DNA of 64,000 nucleotides from Niallia sp. FSL W8-0635 (GTDB taxonomy: Bacteria; Bacillota; Bacilli; Bacillales; Cytobacillaceae): assembly GCF_038007965.1 (NCBI RefSeq), contig NZ_JBBOYD010000001.1, positions 2,210,501 through 2,274,500 of the forward strand. The letters are read 5' to 3'. Position numbers and translations under genes: made by a program. The number at the start of each line of letters is the position of its first letter. The stretch's first letter is position 1. Below, in pieces: positions 17,545 to 26,915 of the stretch. A model generated the notes under the pieces. It had not been told where the DNA came from and did not search any database. It was given only the letters and a program-made list of their open reading frames with translations.

Positions 17545-18075
17545 ATGGATGAAAGATATCCAATTGGTTTGTTTGAATATAAAGGAGAAATCTCCAATGA
17601 AGTTCTACAAACCTGGATTTCAGAGATAGAGGATTATCCAGTAAAACTAGAAAAAGCAGTATCGTCGTTAAGGGAAGAGCAGTTAGATACCCCGTATCGA
17701 AAAGACGGCTGGACAATTCGTCAAGTAGTACATCATGTCGCAGATAGTCATATGAACGCATATATTCGCACAAAGCTAGCTTTAACAGAGGAGAAGCCGA
17801 TTATTAAACCATATGAAGAAGGGACATGGGCACAGCTCCCAGACTATTCCATGCCAGTGCATGTGTCGATCCAATTGCTTTCAAGTATGCATGCAAGATG
17901 GGTGCATCTCTTTCGTGCTCTTCTTCAGACAGATGAATTAGAAAAGGAATTACAGCATCCAGAAAACGGCATCCAATCTATTCAAATGTTAATCGGATTA
18001 TACGCATGGCATGGTCGTCACCACCTCGCTCATATAACGAAATTATGTGAGAAAAAAGGCTGGAAAACGGAATAG
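17545..18075 (+). CDS. DinB/YfiT-type putative metal-dependent hydrolase or bacillithiol transferase
   Basis: A 176-residue four-helix DinB-fold protein close to B. subtilis YfiT. The metal-binding histidines are visible in VVHHVADSHMNAY and WHGRHHLAHI. Relatives include bacillithiol S-transferases and metal-dependent hydrolases, so a thiol-conjugation role is plausible in a bacillithiol-making host. The start ATG follows GGGGGAATGGGAA. It is the last gene before a strong terminator at 18202. Confidence 0.85.
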   Translation: MDERYPIGLFEYKGEISNEVLQTWISEIEDYPVKLEKAVSSLREEQLDTPYRKDGWTIRQVVHHVADSHMNAYIRTKLALTEEKPIIKPYEEGTWAQLPDYSMPVHVSIQLLSSMHARWVHLFRALLQTDELEKELQHPENGIQSIQMLIGLYAWHGRHHLAHITKLCEKKGWKTE

Positions 18076-18201
18076 CTGCTGCAAACCTTCTTTTTTTATA
18101 AATTGCTATTTGGTAATATTTTTTAAAGTGAAATGAATTAAGCCCCATGGAAAGCGATGTGAAATACTACCAACTTTACTGAAACAGCCTTTTATAGCTA
18201 A

Positions 18202-18244
18202 AAACAAACCCGAACAACCTTGATTGTTCGGGTTTGTTTTTGGT
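18202..18244 (+). terminator. Strong terminator after the YfiT-type gene
   Basis: AAACAAACCCGAACAA and TTGTTCGGGTTTGTTT form a perfect 16-bp stem with a 6-base loop and a T tail. The remaining 270 bases before 18514 hold no supported gene. Confidence 0.9.
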
Positions 18245-18513
18245 TGGAATACTAGCGTCAAGTCCTCTTTTTATAATTATGCAAGAAAAGGGGATAGAAA
18301 AAAGTTTACTAGAAACCAAATGTTTGAAATTACTTTTTCTAATTTATTCTCCTTATCCCATATATTTCAGCTGTCTTTCTCATATACATATACAGATTTG
18401 CAAGAAAAGTATTAGCGTGCTTTTTTCGTATCTAAAAATACGAAATTAATTAACGGACCAGTAATCTTACTCCATCATTCACCTATTTAGCGAGGAAAAA
18501 GAGGAGGGAAACT

Positions 18514-20841
18514 GTGACATATATCGGAAAAAGTGTTTTTCGGAAAGAGTCCCTTGAAAAGGTTACAGGCAAAGCAAGATATACAGCTGATTACATAGCA
18601 AGTGATGCGTTACATGTAGAGATGGTTAAAAGCTCGTATGCTCATGCTATGATTCGATCCATTGAAATAGAAGAAGCGGAAAAGCTGGAAGGCGTCAGAG
18701 CGATAATTCTTGGAGACAATTTACCTTTAATTGGTGAAGAAGTAATTGATCGTCCGCCACTTGCTGTCAATAAAGTTCGTTATTACGGGGAAGTTATCGC
18801 CTTAGTTGTCGCAGATACTATCCCTATTGCAAGGAAAGCAGCACAACTCATTCACATCGAATATGAGCCTCTTACAGTAGTAAATTCTGCTTTGCAAGCA
18901 CTGGAGAAAGATGCACCGCTTCTTCATGATAATTTGCTCGAATATACGAAGGACGAAGGGATATATCCTGTAGAGAGAACGAATATTATCAACCATACAA
19001 AGATTCGCAAAGGCGATGTGCAAGTAGGAATGAAGGAAGGTGAAGTGACGATTGAATCTCATTTTTCTATTCCTATATCCGATCATTCTGCTATGGAAAC
19101 AAGGGCAGCTCTTTGTGAAATTGGAGAAAGTGGAATTGTCCGCATCGTAACAAGCTCGCAGGCACCATATATGGTGAAAAAAATCATCAGCAGAGATTTT
19201 AAGGTGGAAACAGGGAAAGTTGTTGTTGAAACGCCGTTTGTTGGTGGTGGTTATGGTGGAAAGGCTTCTGTACATTTAGAAATATTTGCATACCTTGCCT
19301 CAAGAGCAGTCGGTGGAAGAAAAGTTCGAGTATTTAATACGAGAGAAGAAGATTTAACGGTTTCCCCGGTACATATTGGCTTAGAGGCAACGATTCAGCT
19401 TGCTTGTACGGCAGATGGCAAACTGACTGCTGCTAAACTTAGGTATGTGTTTGATGGTGGGGCTTATGCAGATAAATCGCCACATCTTAGTACTGCTGGA
19501 GCAGTCGATTGTACAGGGCCTTATAAAATGGATCATGTTTGGTGTGATGCTCTATGTGTGTACACGAATCACCCTTATGCTGCTCCATTTAGAGGATTTA
19601 GTCATGGAGAAGTTCATTTTGCATTTGAAAGAGCAATGGATATGCTTGCCAAAAAAGTAGAAATGGATCCTCTTTATTTTAGAAAAATAAATGCCATTCA
19701 ACCGGGCAACACGACCCCAACACAGGTTGTAGTAACGAGCAGTAAAGTAGGAAATGTGGCTAAATGTATTGATCGATTGCGTGAAATTATGGAATGGGAA
19801 AAAGGACAATTTAAGGTCATTTCGAAAAATAAAATACGTGTAAAAGGAATTTCTTGCAGCTGGAAAAATTCTACTATTGGTCCAGCTGTTAGTTCAGGCG
19901 TGGTACTCACCTTTAATTCAGATGGAAGCATTAATCTAATGTCTGGATTAGTTGAAATAGGCACGGGAACCAAAACAGTTTTGGCACAAATATTAGCAGA
20001 GCAAATGAAGATGAGCGTTGATAGAATACATGTGCGAATGACGGTTGATACACAAACAGAGCCAGAACATTGGAAGACAGTGGCAAGTAGAGGGACATTA
20101 ATGGCAGGAAGAGCTGTGATGGCTGCAGCAGACGATGCCATCCGAAAACTAAAGAAAATCGGAGCTATTGTGTTAAGAGTACCAGAAGATGATTTAGAAG
20201 TAGGGAATGAAACAGTTTTTTTAAGGGATAATCCGAAACAATCCATTCCATTTAAAGATATTGTGTATGGCTATACCTATCCAAATGGAAATTCCATTGG
20301 CGGACAAATCATTGCAAATGGTAGTTACACACTTACTGGTTTAACCAATTTAGATCGAGAAACTGGGGCAGGCAATCCAGGTCCTGAATGGGCAGTAGCA
20401 GCCCAAGGGGTTGAAGTGGAGATGGATACGAAAACATTTAGGTATAAGATTTTAAAAGCGATAACCGTCGTTGATTTAGGAGAAGTGCTTAATTATAAAG
20501 CAGCACTTGGTCAAATCAAAGGTGCAATGAGTATGGGCATTGCTTGGGCTGGCCGGGAAGCATTTTATTTTGATGAAAACGGCCGAGTATTAAACCCCCA
20601 ATTACGAACCTACAGACCATTACGATATGGTGAGCATCCGGAGTATGAGGTTGATATTATAAAAACCCCACATTTAGAGGCACCATTTGGGGCTAGGGGT
20701 GCAGGGGAGCATGGGTTGGTTGGTATTCCGGCAGCGTTAGGAAATGCCCTTTCTCTCGCCATTAACTCCGAGTTGAAAAGTTTACCACTAACACCAGAAT
20801 CTATTTGGAGACAGCAGAAGGAGGCGCATGATGGCATTTGA
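18514..20841 (+). CDS. pucD: Molybdenum hydroxylase large subunit (xanthine dehydrogenase type)
   Basis: A 775-residue molybdopterin-binding subunit of the xanthine dehydrogenase / aldehyde oxidase family. The N-terminal domain starts KVTGKARYTADY. The molybdenum domain shows GGGYGGKASVHLE, APFRGFSHGEVHF and, near the C-terminus, GARGAGEHGLVG with the catalytic glutamate. The start is GTG at 18514 after GAGGAGGG. It overlaps the FAD subunit gene by 14 bases; order is Mo-FAD-FeS. Xanthine is the likeliest substrate by analogy with B. subtilis PucD, but other purines or N-heterocycles are possible. No maturation factor or MoCo gene is nearby. Confidence 0.85.
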   Translation: MTYIGKSVFRKESLEKVTGKARYTADYIASDALHVEMVKSSYAHAMIRSIEIEEAEKLEGVRAIILGDNLPLIGEEVIDRPPLAVNKVRYYGEVIALVVADTIPIARKAAQLIHIEYEPLTVVNSALQALEKDAPLLHDNLLEYTKDEGIYPVERTNIINHTKIRKGDVQVGMKEGEVTIESHFSIPISDHSAMETRAALCEIGESGIVRIVTSSQAPYMVKKIISRDFKVETGKVVVETPFVGGGYGGKASVHLEIFAYLASRAVGGRKVRVFNTREEDLTVSPVHIGLEATIQLACTADGKLTAAKLRYVFDGGAYADKSPHLSTAGAVDCTGPYKMDHVWCDALCVYTNHPYAAPFRGFSHGEVHFAFERAMDMLAKKVEMDPLYFRKINAIQPGNTTPTQVVVTSSKVGNVAKCIDRLREIMEWEKGQFKVISKNKIRVKGISCSWKNSTIGPAVSSGVVLTFNSDGSINLMSGLVEIGTGTKTVLAQILAEQMKMSVDRIHVRMTVDTQTEPEHWKTVASRGTLMAGRAVMAAADDAIRKLKKIGAIVLRVPEDDLEVGNETVFLRDNPKQSIPFKDIVYGYTYPNGNSIGGQIIANGSYTLTGLTNLDRETGAGNPGPEWAVAAQGVEVEMDTKTFRYKILKAITVVDLGEVLNYKAALGQIKGAMSMGIAWAGREAFYFDENGRVLNPQLRTYRPLRYGEHPEYEVDIIKTPHLEAPFGARGAGEHGLVGIPAALGNALSLAINSELKSLPLTPESIWRQQKEAHDGI

Positions 20842-21655
20842 GTATATACCAGCTTCCTCCATAGAACAAGCTACAAAAAAATATGCAGAGATGAAGGCGC
20901 AAAATAAAAAACCTGCCTATTATGCAGGCGGGACAGAGATTATTACATTAAGGAGAATCAATCAATTAAATGTGGATTTCACGATTGATGTAAAACAAAT
21001 AGCTGCATGTAATGTACATCAGGTTGATGAAGAGTACCTTGTGATCGGTTCCTGTATCACGTTGACAGATGTGGAAGAGCTCAATTATTTTCCATTATTA
21101 ACAAGGGTTTGTAAGGAGATTGCCGATCGAACGGCAAGGAATAAGATAACGGTCGGTGGGAATATTTGTGGGCATATTTTTTATCGAGAAGCAGTATTGC
21201 CATTTCTTTTAACGGATAGTGTATTCGTTCTTGCTAGTGAAAATGGAATAAGAACGGAATATATTCATGATGTGTTTGAGGAACAGTTATTGCTTCAGGA
21301 CGGAGAATTATTGGTGCAGGCATTTATTGAGAAAAAATATTTATCTCAAGAATATATAGCGATAAAAGTGAGGCAGCACTGGGAGACAGGATATCCATTA
21401 ATTACAGTTGCAGCATTAAAAATAGATGGTCAAATTAGAGTCGCAATCAGTGGTTTATGTACATTTCCTTTTCGAGCTTTTGAAGTCGAGCGCATTATAA
21501 ATAATCAAACGATGAATAAAGAACAACGAATCACATTAGCCTTAAACCATCTTCCTTCTCCCATTCTTGATGATGTAGAAGGATCAGCTGAATATCGTTT
21601 GTTTGTACTGGCTGATCTTATAGAAAAAATAATTAATCGATTGGAGGGAGTGTAA
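20828..21655 (+). CDS. pucC: Molybdenum hydroxylase FAD-binding subunit
   Basis: A 275-residue subunit that passes electrons from the iron-sulfur clusters to FAD. The flavin motifs YYAGGTEIITLRR and RNKITVGGNICGH fit the CoxM/XdhB/PucC family. The start (ATG at 20828 or the adjacent 20831) lies after AAGGAGGCGC within the end of the large-subunit gene, so translation is probably coupled. Somewhat shorter than usual CoxM proteins but with both flavin loops intact. Confidence 0.87.
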   Translation: MMAFEYIPASSIEQATKKYAEMKAQNKKPAYYAGGTEIITLRRINQLNVDFTIDVKQIAACNVHQVDEEYLVIGSCITLTDVEELNYFPLLTRVCKEIADRTARNKITVGGNICGHIFYREAVLPFLLTDSVFVLASENGIRTEYIHDVFEEQLLLQDGELLVQAFIEKKYLSQEYIAIKVRQHWETGYPLITVAALKIDGQIRVAISGLCTFPFRAFEVERIINNQTMNKEQRITLALNHLPSPILDDVEGSAEYRLFVLADLIEKIINRLEGV

Positions 21656-22132
21656 GTGACAGAAAGTGGGCCGAATTTAGTAATAGTAAGATTACGAGTA
21701 AATGAAGAAAATCATATTGCGGTCATACCTCCATCGAAAACATTACTAGCTACATTACGGGAAAACCTATTTTTAACCGGTGCAAAGGCAGGCTGTTTTA
21801 ATGGAGATTGTGGCGCATGTACCACTATTATAGATGGAATGCCGATGAAATCCTGCTTAATGCTTGCAGTAGAAGCACAAGGAAAGGAGATTATTACAAT
21901 TGAAGGACTGAAAAATAGTCCACTCCAAGAAGCCTTTATCGAAGAGTTTGCCTTTCAGTGTGGCTATTGCACGCCTGGATTTATCATGAATGGGCATGCC
22001 CTTCTCCTTAATGAAGCAAATCCGAGTAAAGTAAAGATAAAAGAATGGCTGGAGTCCAATATATGTCGTTGCACGAGTTATGAGGAAATCGAAGCAGCGG
22101 TATACAAAGCAATCGCGAAACAAAAGAAATAA
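21656..22132 (+). CDS. pucE: Molybdenum hydroxylase [2Fe-2S] subunit
   Basis: A 158-residue subunit with two [2Fe-2S] clusters. The plant-type ferredoxin cysteines lie in AGCFNGDCGACTTIIDG with the fourth in MKSCLML. The second cluster uses FQCGYCTPGF and NICRCTSYEEI. The start is GTG at 21656, directly after the FAD subunit stop, with GGAGGG upstream. It completes the three-subunit enzyme and is followed by a strong terminator. Confidence 0.92.
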   Translation: MTESGPNLVIVRLRVNEENHIAVIPPSKTLLATLRENLFLTGAKAGCFNGDCGACTTIIDGMPMKSCLMLAVEAQGKEIITIEGLKNSPLQEAFIEEFAFQCGYCTPGFIMNGHALLLNEANPSKVKIKEWLESNICRCTSYEEIEAAVYKAIAKQKK

Positions 22133-22134
22133 AA

Positions 22135-22173
22135 AACAACCTCCTGCAAACACGTTTGCAGGAGGTTGTTTTT
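22135..22173. terminator. Bidirectional terminator after the hydroxylase operon
   Basis: AACAACCTCCTGCAAA and TTTGCAGGAGGTTGTT form a perfect 16-bp stem around CACG, with T runs on both strands. It also ends the convergent small gene at 22172-22318. Confidence 0.92.
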
Positions 22174-22318
22174 ACAATTTTTGCTGTGTATTTTGTTTAT
22201 TTAACGCATCTTCTTCATTCGTTTCAGCCATTCCATACAAACCATTCATTTCTTGTTCATCAGCATCTAATCCTAATTGGTTTTGTTGATTAGTAGCTTT
22301 CGTATCTTGATTCTTCAT
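22172..22318 (-). CDS. Small acidic Gln/Asn-rich protein, 48 residues
   Basis: The ATG at 22318 follows GAAAGGAGAGA. The peptide (MKNQDTKATNQQNQLGLDAD...) is hydrophilic, rich in Gln, Asn, Glu and Asp, with no hydrophobic core. Such composition is common in small spore-associated proteins of Bacillus, but no SASP signature is present. Its stop codon lies in the shared terminator, so it is a neat single-gene unit. Function unknown. Confidence 0.55.
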   Translation of the reverse strand: MKNQDTKATNQQNQLGLDADEQEMNGLYGMAETNEEDALNKQNTQQKL

Positions 22319-22396
22319 TCCTATCTCTCCTTTCAAGTGCAGTTCACTGCCTAGTTTGTGGAAAAATAGAAATTATATGTGAGAAAAAGAACAAAC

Positions 22397-22969
22397 TTAT
22401 TTTGGAATATGCTTTTTTATACGCTCAAAAACTGATTTTAAGAGAATTCCCAGAATAATAAATCCGACAAATGATTTTGTATGAGACCAATGTTCTCCTA
22501 TTACAAACATATCTCTTAGCATAAATAACGGCTCGATAATATAGGAGAATACGATAGACCAGCCTATAGTAGCTAACAAAAAATATTTCCAAGTGCTGAA
22601 ATATTGATAGACAAGCATGGCAGATATAGGGATGATAACCATATTTGCAGGGATAAGTGGGGTGATGATGGGGAGTAATTTGTCAGGATAGCTCCATAGC
22701 AACATTTCAGTCCCGATAATATCTAAGAGCATGCATAGAGTGGCAGCGAACATTCCGTAAGAAAATACTTCAAAGAAACGATTCTTATCTACAACTCTCC
22801 AAAAGATAAAGTAAGGAATAATGGTTGCAAGGAAAAGAATCCACCAATTAATCGAAAATAAATCATGCTGTAACCAATGATCAAAAGATAGATGGCTTAA
22901 TTTTTCTTTTTCTTTATCAATCTCTATATTACTAGGGATGTGTAATAAAAATAAGTACATGTTTCTCAC
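22397..22969 (-). CDS. CBO0543-type polytopic membrane protein
   Basis: A 190-residue integral membrane protein with about five helices, including WWILFLATIIPYFIFW, MLLDIIGTEMLLW and FVGFIILGILLKSVF. The pattern WRVVDKNRFFEV after the first helix and the overall layout fit the CBO0543 family of spore-former membrane proteins of unknown role. The start lies after GAGGTGAG on the minus strand. No operon partner. Confidence 0.7.
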   Translation of the reverse strand: MRNMYLFLLHIPSNIEIDKEKEKLSHLSFDHWLQHDLFSINWWILFLATIIPYFIFWRVVDKNRFFEVFSYGMFAATLCMLLDIIGTEMLLWSYPDKLLPIITPLIPANMVIIPISAMLVYQYFSTWKYFLLATIGWSIVFSYIIEPLFMLRDMFVIGEHWSHTKSFVGFIILGILLKSVFERIKKHIPK

Positions 22970-23118
22970 CTCTTTTACTCCTCTTAATGGAATGATAAAA
23001 AGGAAAATTTCATTAAATTAGTATGGATAATAAAAAGAATCTCATTAGTTTTTTTACATGAATACATAAATTTACCAGCTGCAGGAGAGGATAAAAGGTA
23101 TTAAAGGTGGGATTATTG

Positions 23119-23247
23119 ATGAAAAAAAAGTGGAAAAAATATAAAGTTTATATCATTGGTTTATTTTATATTGTGTTTATTAATGGGTTAATTGCAGCGA
23201 GCTACATTATTGGATTTAAAGAATTTAAAAAACTTATCAATTTTTAA
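23119..23247 (+). CDS. Small single-helix membrane peptide, 42 residues
   Basis: An ATG at 23119 after AAAGGTGGG opens 42 codons. A basic head (MKKKWKKYK) precedes a hydrophobic helix (VYIIGLFYIVFINGLIAA) and a basic tail. It is typical of small membrane peptides and follows the positive-inside rule. It lies 96 bases before cwlJ. Family not recognised. Confidence 0.5.
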   Translation: MKKKWKKYKVYIIGLFYIVFINGLIAASYIIGFKEFKKLINF

Positions 23248-23343
23248 AAAAAGTCATCCCCCAATTCACTTTTTATTGCAATGTTCCTTAAAGGAATAGG
23301 ATAAGGTATGGAAAAATATGATGAAAGGGTAGGGGGTGATTCA

Positions 23344-23772
23344 ATGGCAGTCGTACGCGTTACGGATGCAGATATTGATTTATTGGCAAGACTTCTTCGT
23401 GCAGAAGCAGAGGGAGAAGGAGAGTTAGGCATGTTATTAGTCGGAAATGTAGGAATCAATCGAATGAGAGCAGATTGTTCCGATTTCAAAGGACTTCGCA
23501 CTGTAAATGATATGGTGTATCAAGCCCATGCGTTTGAGGCAACAACAAAAGGCTATTTTTATCAAAGACCGAGAGAAAGTGAAAGGCGATTGGCGAGGAG
23601 AGTTGTGAACGGAGAATCCTTTTGGCCAGCAAAATATAGTTTATGGTATTTTCGTCCACCAGGTGATTGTCCTGCTACCTGGTATAATCAACCACATGTA
23701 GGAAGATTTAAGCTTCATTGCTTTTATGAGCCAACGGCAGAAGAATGTGAAAATGTTTATAATACTTTCTAA
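23344..23772 (+). CDS. cwlJ: Spore cortex-lytic hydrolase CwlJ
   Basis: A 142-residue hydrolase of the SleB/CwlJ family that degrades spore cortex peptidoglycan during germination. The sequence matches B. subtilis CwlJ along its length: LLARLLRAEAEGEGE, GMLLVGNVGINRMRA, CSDFKGLRTV and PAKYSLWYFRPPGDCPATWY. The catalytic glutamate lies in the RAEAEGE segment. The start is the ATG at 23344 after AGGGGGTGATTCA; an ATG at 23308 lies before that ribosome site. No signal peptide, as expected for a coat-localised protein made in the mother cell. gerQ is not adjacent. Confidence 0.95.
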   Translation: MAVVRVTDADIDLLARLLRAEAEGEGELGMLLVGNVGINRMRADCSDFKGLRTVNDMVYQAHAFEATTKGYFYQRPRESERRLARRVVNGESFWPAKYSLWYFRPPGDCPATWYNQPHVGRFKLHCFYEPTAEECENVYNTF

Positions 23773-23904
23773 AAAGAAAAGGAGTCCTCTCTAGTGAAAA
23801 GGGCTCCTATTTTGCATGGATGCATAAAGAATTTGAGCTTTAAATGGATTAATGGTATATTTTTAACTATTAAAATAATAAGAATATTCAGGGAGTGTCA
23901 TGCG

Positions 23905-24375
23905 TTGTCATTAGAAAATGTTCAAGTTCATTTAAAGAAATGGAATAGAGAGAAGGATATTCAAGTATTTCAAACGTCTAGCGCTACAGTCTTAGAAGCA
24001 GCTGAAACATTAGGAGTACAGCCAGAAAGAATCGCTAAAACATTATCATTCCGTAAAGAAGATGATGCAATCTTAATTGTTACTGCAGGAGATGCGAAAA
24101 TTGACAATAGAAAATTTAAGCAAACCTTTGCGGAAAAAGCAAGGATGTTAGCGCCAGAAGAAGTATTAGAAAAAACAGGTCATGCAGTTGGTGGAGTTTG
24201 TCCTTTTGGTTTAGTAGAAAATTTACCTGTCTATATGGATGAATCACTAAAACGATTTACTACTGTGTTTCCAGCGTGTGGAAGCAGTAATTCAGCGATT
24301 GAATTGACCAATGAAGAGCTTTATATATATGGCAATGCAGTTGATTGGGTAGATGTTTGTAAAGGATGGGAGTAA
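23905..24375 (+). CDS. YbaK/ProX-type aminoacyl-tRNA deacylase
   Basis: A 157-residue YbaK-domain protein that hydrolyses mischarged tRNA such as Cys- or Ala-tRNA(Pro). Key features are VQPERIAKTLSF, the catalytic-type lysine region AGDAKIDNRKFKQ, TGHAVGGVCPFGL and a late FPACGSSNSAIELT. The start is the TTG at 23905, about 7 bases after GGGAGTG. The frame is open further upstream, but that part (codons from 23794) has no resemblance to the family. Closest known relative is YwhH of B. subtilis. Confidence 0.87.
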   Translation: MSLENVQVHLKKWNREKDIQVFQTSSATVLEAAETLGVQPERIAKTLSFRKEDDAILIVTAGDAKIDNRKFKQTFAEKARMLAPEEVLEKTGHAVGGVCPFGLVENLPVYMDESLKRFTTVFPACGSSNSAIELTNEELYIYGNAVDWVDVCKGWE

Positions 24376-24401
24376 ACGTTCCAGTTTGATTATAAATGAT
24401 A

Positions 24402-24443
24402 CATAGAAAATGCTTGTCCAATGTCGGACAAGCATTTTCTATG
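24402..24443. terminator. Bidirectional terminator between ybaK-type gene and lexA
   Basis: An 18-bp perfect inverted repeat, with arms 24402-24419 and 24426-24443 (core AATGCTTGTCC / GGACAAGCATT) around AATGTC. It separates two convergent genes. Confidence 0.85.
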
Positions 24444-24460
24444 TTCTCATTCAGAAATGG

Positions 24461-25081
24461 TTATTGAATATGACGATATACACCAATTACTTTCCCAAGA
24501 ATGCTTACATTACGAAGAATAATTGGTTCCATCGTGCTGTTCTCAGGCTGCAGGCGAATAAAGTCACGTTCTTTAAAGAATCGTTTAACGGTAGCTTCAT
24601 CTTCCTCTGTCATTGCGACAACAATATCGCCGTTGTTAGCAGAATGCTGTTGTCTAACGATAACATAGTCACCATCTAATATTCCTGCTTCAATCATACT
24701 TTCTCCCATAATTTCTAGCATGAAAATTTGTTCATCACTTGGTGCTAGTCTTTCAGGTAATGGGAAATATTCATCCACATTTTCGATAGCAGTAATTGGC
24801 ATCCCTGCTGTAACTTTTCCGACTACAGGTACATTAATAATATTATATTTTGGTATATTGCTTTCTTCTAAATCCAATATTTCAATAGCTCTAGGTTTTG
24901 TTGGATCACGACGGATTAAGCCTTTACTCTCTAATCTTGCTAAATGGCCATGAACGGTTGAGCTTGATGCCAGTCCAACAGCCTCTGCAATTTCACGAAC
25001 AGAAGGTGGATATCCTTTTAGCTTTACTTCTTCTTTTATGTATTCTAGTATGTCTAATTGCCTCTTTGAAAGCTTCTGCAT
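24461..25081 (-). CDS. lexA: SOS repressor LexA
   Basis: A 206-residue repressor. The N-terminal winged helix reads [16 protein letters not shown] and [17 protein letters not shown]. The cleavage site is the Ala-Gly in GKVTAGMP. The S24 peptidase serine is in [13 protein letters not shown] and the lysine in DEATVKRFF. The start is the ATG at 25081 after CGAGGTGCGTATA; a GTG within the ribosome site is unlikely. RecA-stimulated self-cleavage relieves repression. LexA boxes lie in the divergent intergenic region shared with yneA. Confidence 0.97.
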   Translation of the reverse strand: MQKLSKRQLDILEYIKEEVKLKGYPPSVREIAEAVGLASSSTVHGHLARLESKGLIRRDPTKPRAIEILDLEESNIPKYNIINVPVVGKVTAGMPITAIENVDEYFPLPERLAPSDEQIFMLEIMGESMIEAGILDGDYVIVRQQHSANNGDIVVAMTEEDEATVKRFFKERDFIRLQPENSTMEPIILRNVSILGKVIGVYRHIQ

Positions 25082-25162
25082 TATACGCACCTCGTTATAT
25101 TATTCTTGTACTAATTATAACACGTTCTATAAGAGTATACAAACATAAGTTCTATTTTGTTG

Positions 25163-25216
25163 TTGACAGGAAACGTTTGTTCGTATTAAACTAAATCTAT
25201 AAACGAACATACATTC
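25163..25216. promoter_or_regulatory. LexA boxes and promoter in the lexA-yneA intergenic region
   Basis: GAAACGTTTGTTCG (25170-25183) and CGAACATACATTC (25204-25216) fit the Bacillus SOS box; the second has one mismatch in its right arm. TTGACA at 25163-25168 is a -35 directed at yneA, so the first box lies between -35 and -10. The divergent promoters would both be LexA-controlled. Confidence 0.8.
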
Positions 25217-25237
25217 TAAAAAAAGGTGGAATTATAA

Positions 25238-25549
25238 ATGTCTAAATTGTGGGAAAAATATTCATATACTATTATTCTTTTAATTTGTGGTTTTATAGCG
25301 TGTATAATGATTGTAGCGAATACTGGACAACCAGATTCTAGCAAATATGTGTCGGTAACGGTGAAAAATGGTGAAACGGTATGGCAATTATCGAATGAAT
25401 ATGCAGGCTCTTATAATATGACTAAAAAGCAATTTATCAAGTGGATCGAAGAGCATAATAATGTTGCTGCTAATAATATTTCAGCAGGTGAAGAATTGGT
25501 CATTCCAGTCAAAGTAGAGGATCATCAATTGATGTTAGCATCCGAATAA
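25238..25549 (+). CDS. yneA: SOS cell-division suppressor YneA
   Basis: A 103-residue protein with one N-terminal membrane helix (TIILLICGFIACIMIVA) and an extracellular LysM domain (VSVTVKNGETVWQLS ... NISAGEELVIPV). In B. subtilis YneA delays division during the SOS response. The start ATG follows AAAAGGTGG. LexA boxes precede it, divergent to lexA, and yneB follows by 21 bases. The layout is the same as in B. subtilis. Confidence 0.95.
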   Translation: MSKLWEKYSYTIILLICGFIACIMIVANTGQPDSSKYVSVTVKNGETVWQLSNEYAGSYNMTKKQFIKWIEEHNNVAANNISAGEELVIPVKVEDHQLMLASE

Positions 25550-25552
25550 TAG

Positions 25553-26236
<684 letters not shown>

Positions 26237-26281
26237 ATTCTTCTTGAGCAAATCTTAAAAATAGGAATGTGCTTGTACTTA

Positions 26282-26385
26282 TGCTATAATAGATTATCCA
26301 TTAGCCAGTTGTTTTTTTAGACTGAGCTTTTTATTTTTGCTTAACTTGCCCGCTCAGAGCTTCATGTAAACAGAGCAAAAATAAA
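26282..26385 (+). promoter_or_regulatory. Promoter and structured leader before ynzC
   Basis: TGCTATAAT (26282-26290) is an extended -10. The transcript would then contain two interleaved inverted repeats: CTGAGC (26322-26327) with GCTCAG (26352-26357), and TTTATTTTTGCT (26330-26341) with AGCAAAAATAAA (26374-26385). The arms alternate, so the two stems are either mutually exclusive or form a pseudoknot. No T tract follows the second stem, so it is not a plain terminator. Confidence 0.45.
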
Positions 26386-26438
26386 TGAAACAAATAATTT
26401 AACATCAATCATACATTATTTCTATAAAGGAGTTTACT

Positions 26439-26672
26439 ATGTTTCCTAAAAATAAACTTGATCGCATAAATGAACTTGCAAAAAAGAAAAAAGAGACAGG
26501 CTTAACCCAAGAAGAAGCAAAAGAACAAACAAAGCTACGCGCTGAATATTTGAAAAATTTCCGTTCTACAATGGTTAATACGATTGAAAATGTGAAAATT
26601 TTTGATCCAAAAGGAAATGATGTTACTCCGCAAAAAGTAAAAGATATTCAAAACAGAAAAAAGATGCATTAA
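26439..26672 (+). CDS. ynzC: DUF896 family protein YnzC
   Basis: A 77-residue DUF896 protein. LDRINELAKKKKETGLTQEE and KLRAEYLKNFR form the characteristic antiparallel helical hairpin, and the tail IKVFDPKGNDVTP-like segment (NVKIFDPKGNDVTPQ) is conserved. Role unknown; in B. subtilis it is part of the SOS-induced yneA operon. Here an extra promoter and a structured leader separate it from yneB. The start ATG follows AAAGGAG. Confidence 0.95.
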   Translation: MFPKNKLDRINELAKKKKETGLTQEEAKEQTKLRAEYLKNFRSTMVNTIENVKIFDPKGNDVTPQKVKDIQNRKKMH

Positions 26673-26751
26673 GTTATACATGCGCGTCCTTAATAAAGGG
26701 CTGTTCGTAATGAACAACCAAACATCACGTAAATAGCCTTTGTAAAATAAT

Positions 26752-26779
26752 CTTAACAGACAATGTTAAGGTTTTTTTA
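26752..26779 (+). terminator. Terminator after ynzC
   Basis: CTTAACA and TGTTAAG form a 7-bp stem around GACAA, followed by seven T. Confidence 0.85.
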
Positions 26780-26915
26780 TGTTTTCTATTGGAATTTATG
26801 GGTAAAATACGAAATAAATGTCGAAATTATATAGTGGTGCTATTTTCTAATTTTTAATAGGTAGAAAATGAATCATTTAGGCAAACTATTTTGGAAAATG
26901 AGAGGATGTTGAATC

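Noticed and set aside
18224..18449. Two overlapping plus-strand frames after the YfiT-type gene
   Set aside because: Both begin inside the terminator hairpin at 18202-18244, lack ribosome sites and have phenylalanine-rich chance composition.
24410..24679. 89-codon plus-strand frame opposite lexA
   Set aside because: Antisense shadow of lexA starting in the shared terminator.
26706..26718. TTCGTAATGAACA, looking like an SOS box
   Set aside because: The half-sites are in the wrong orientation (GTTC...GAAC instead of GAAC...GTTC).
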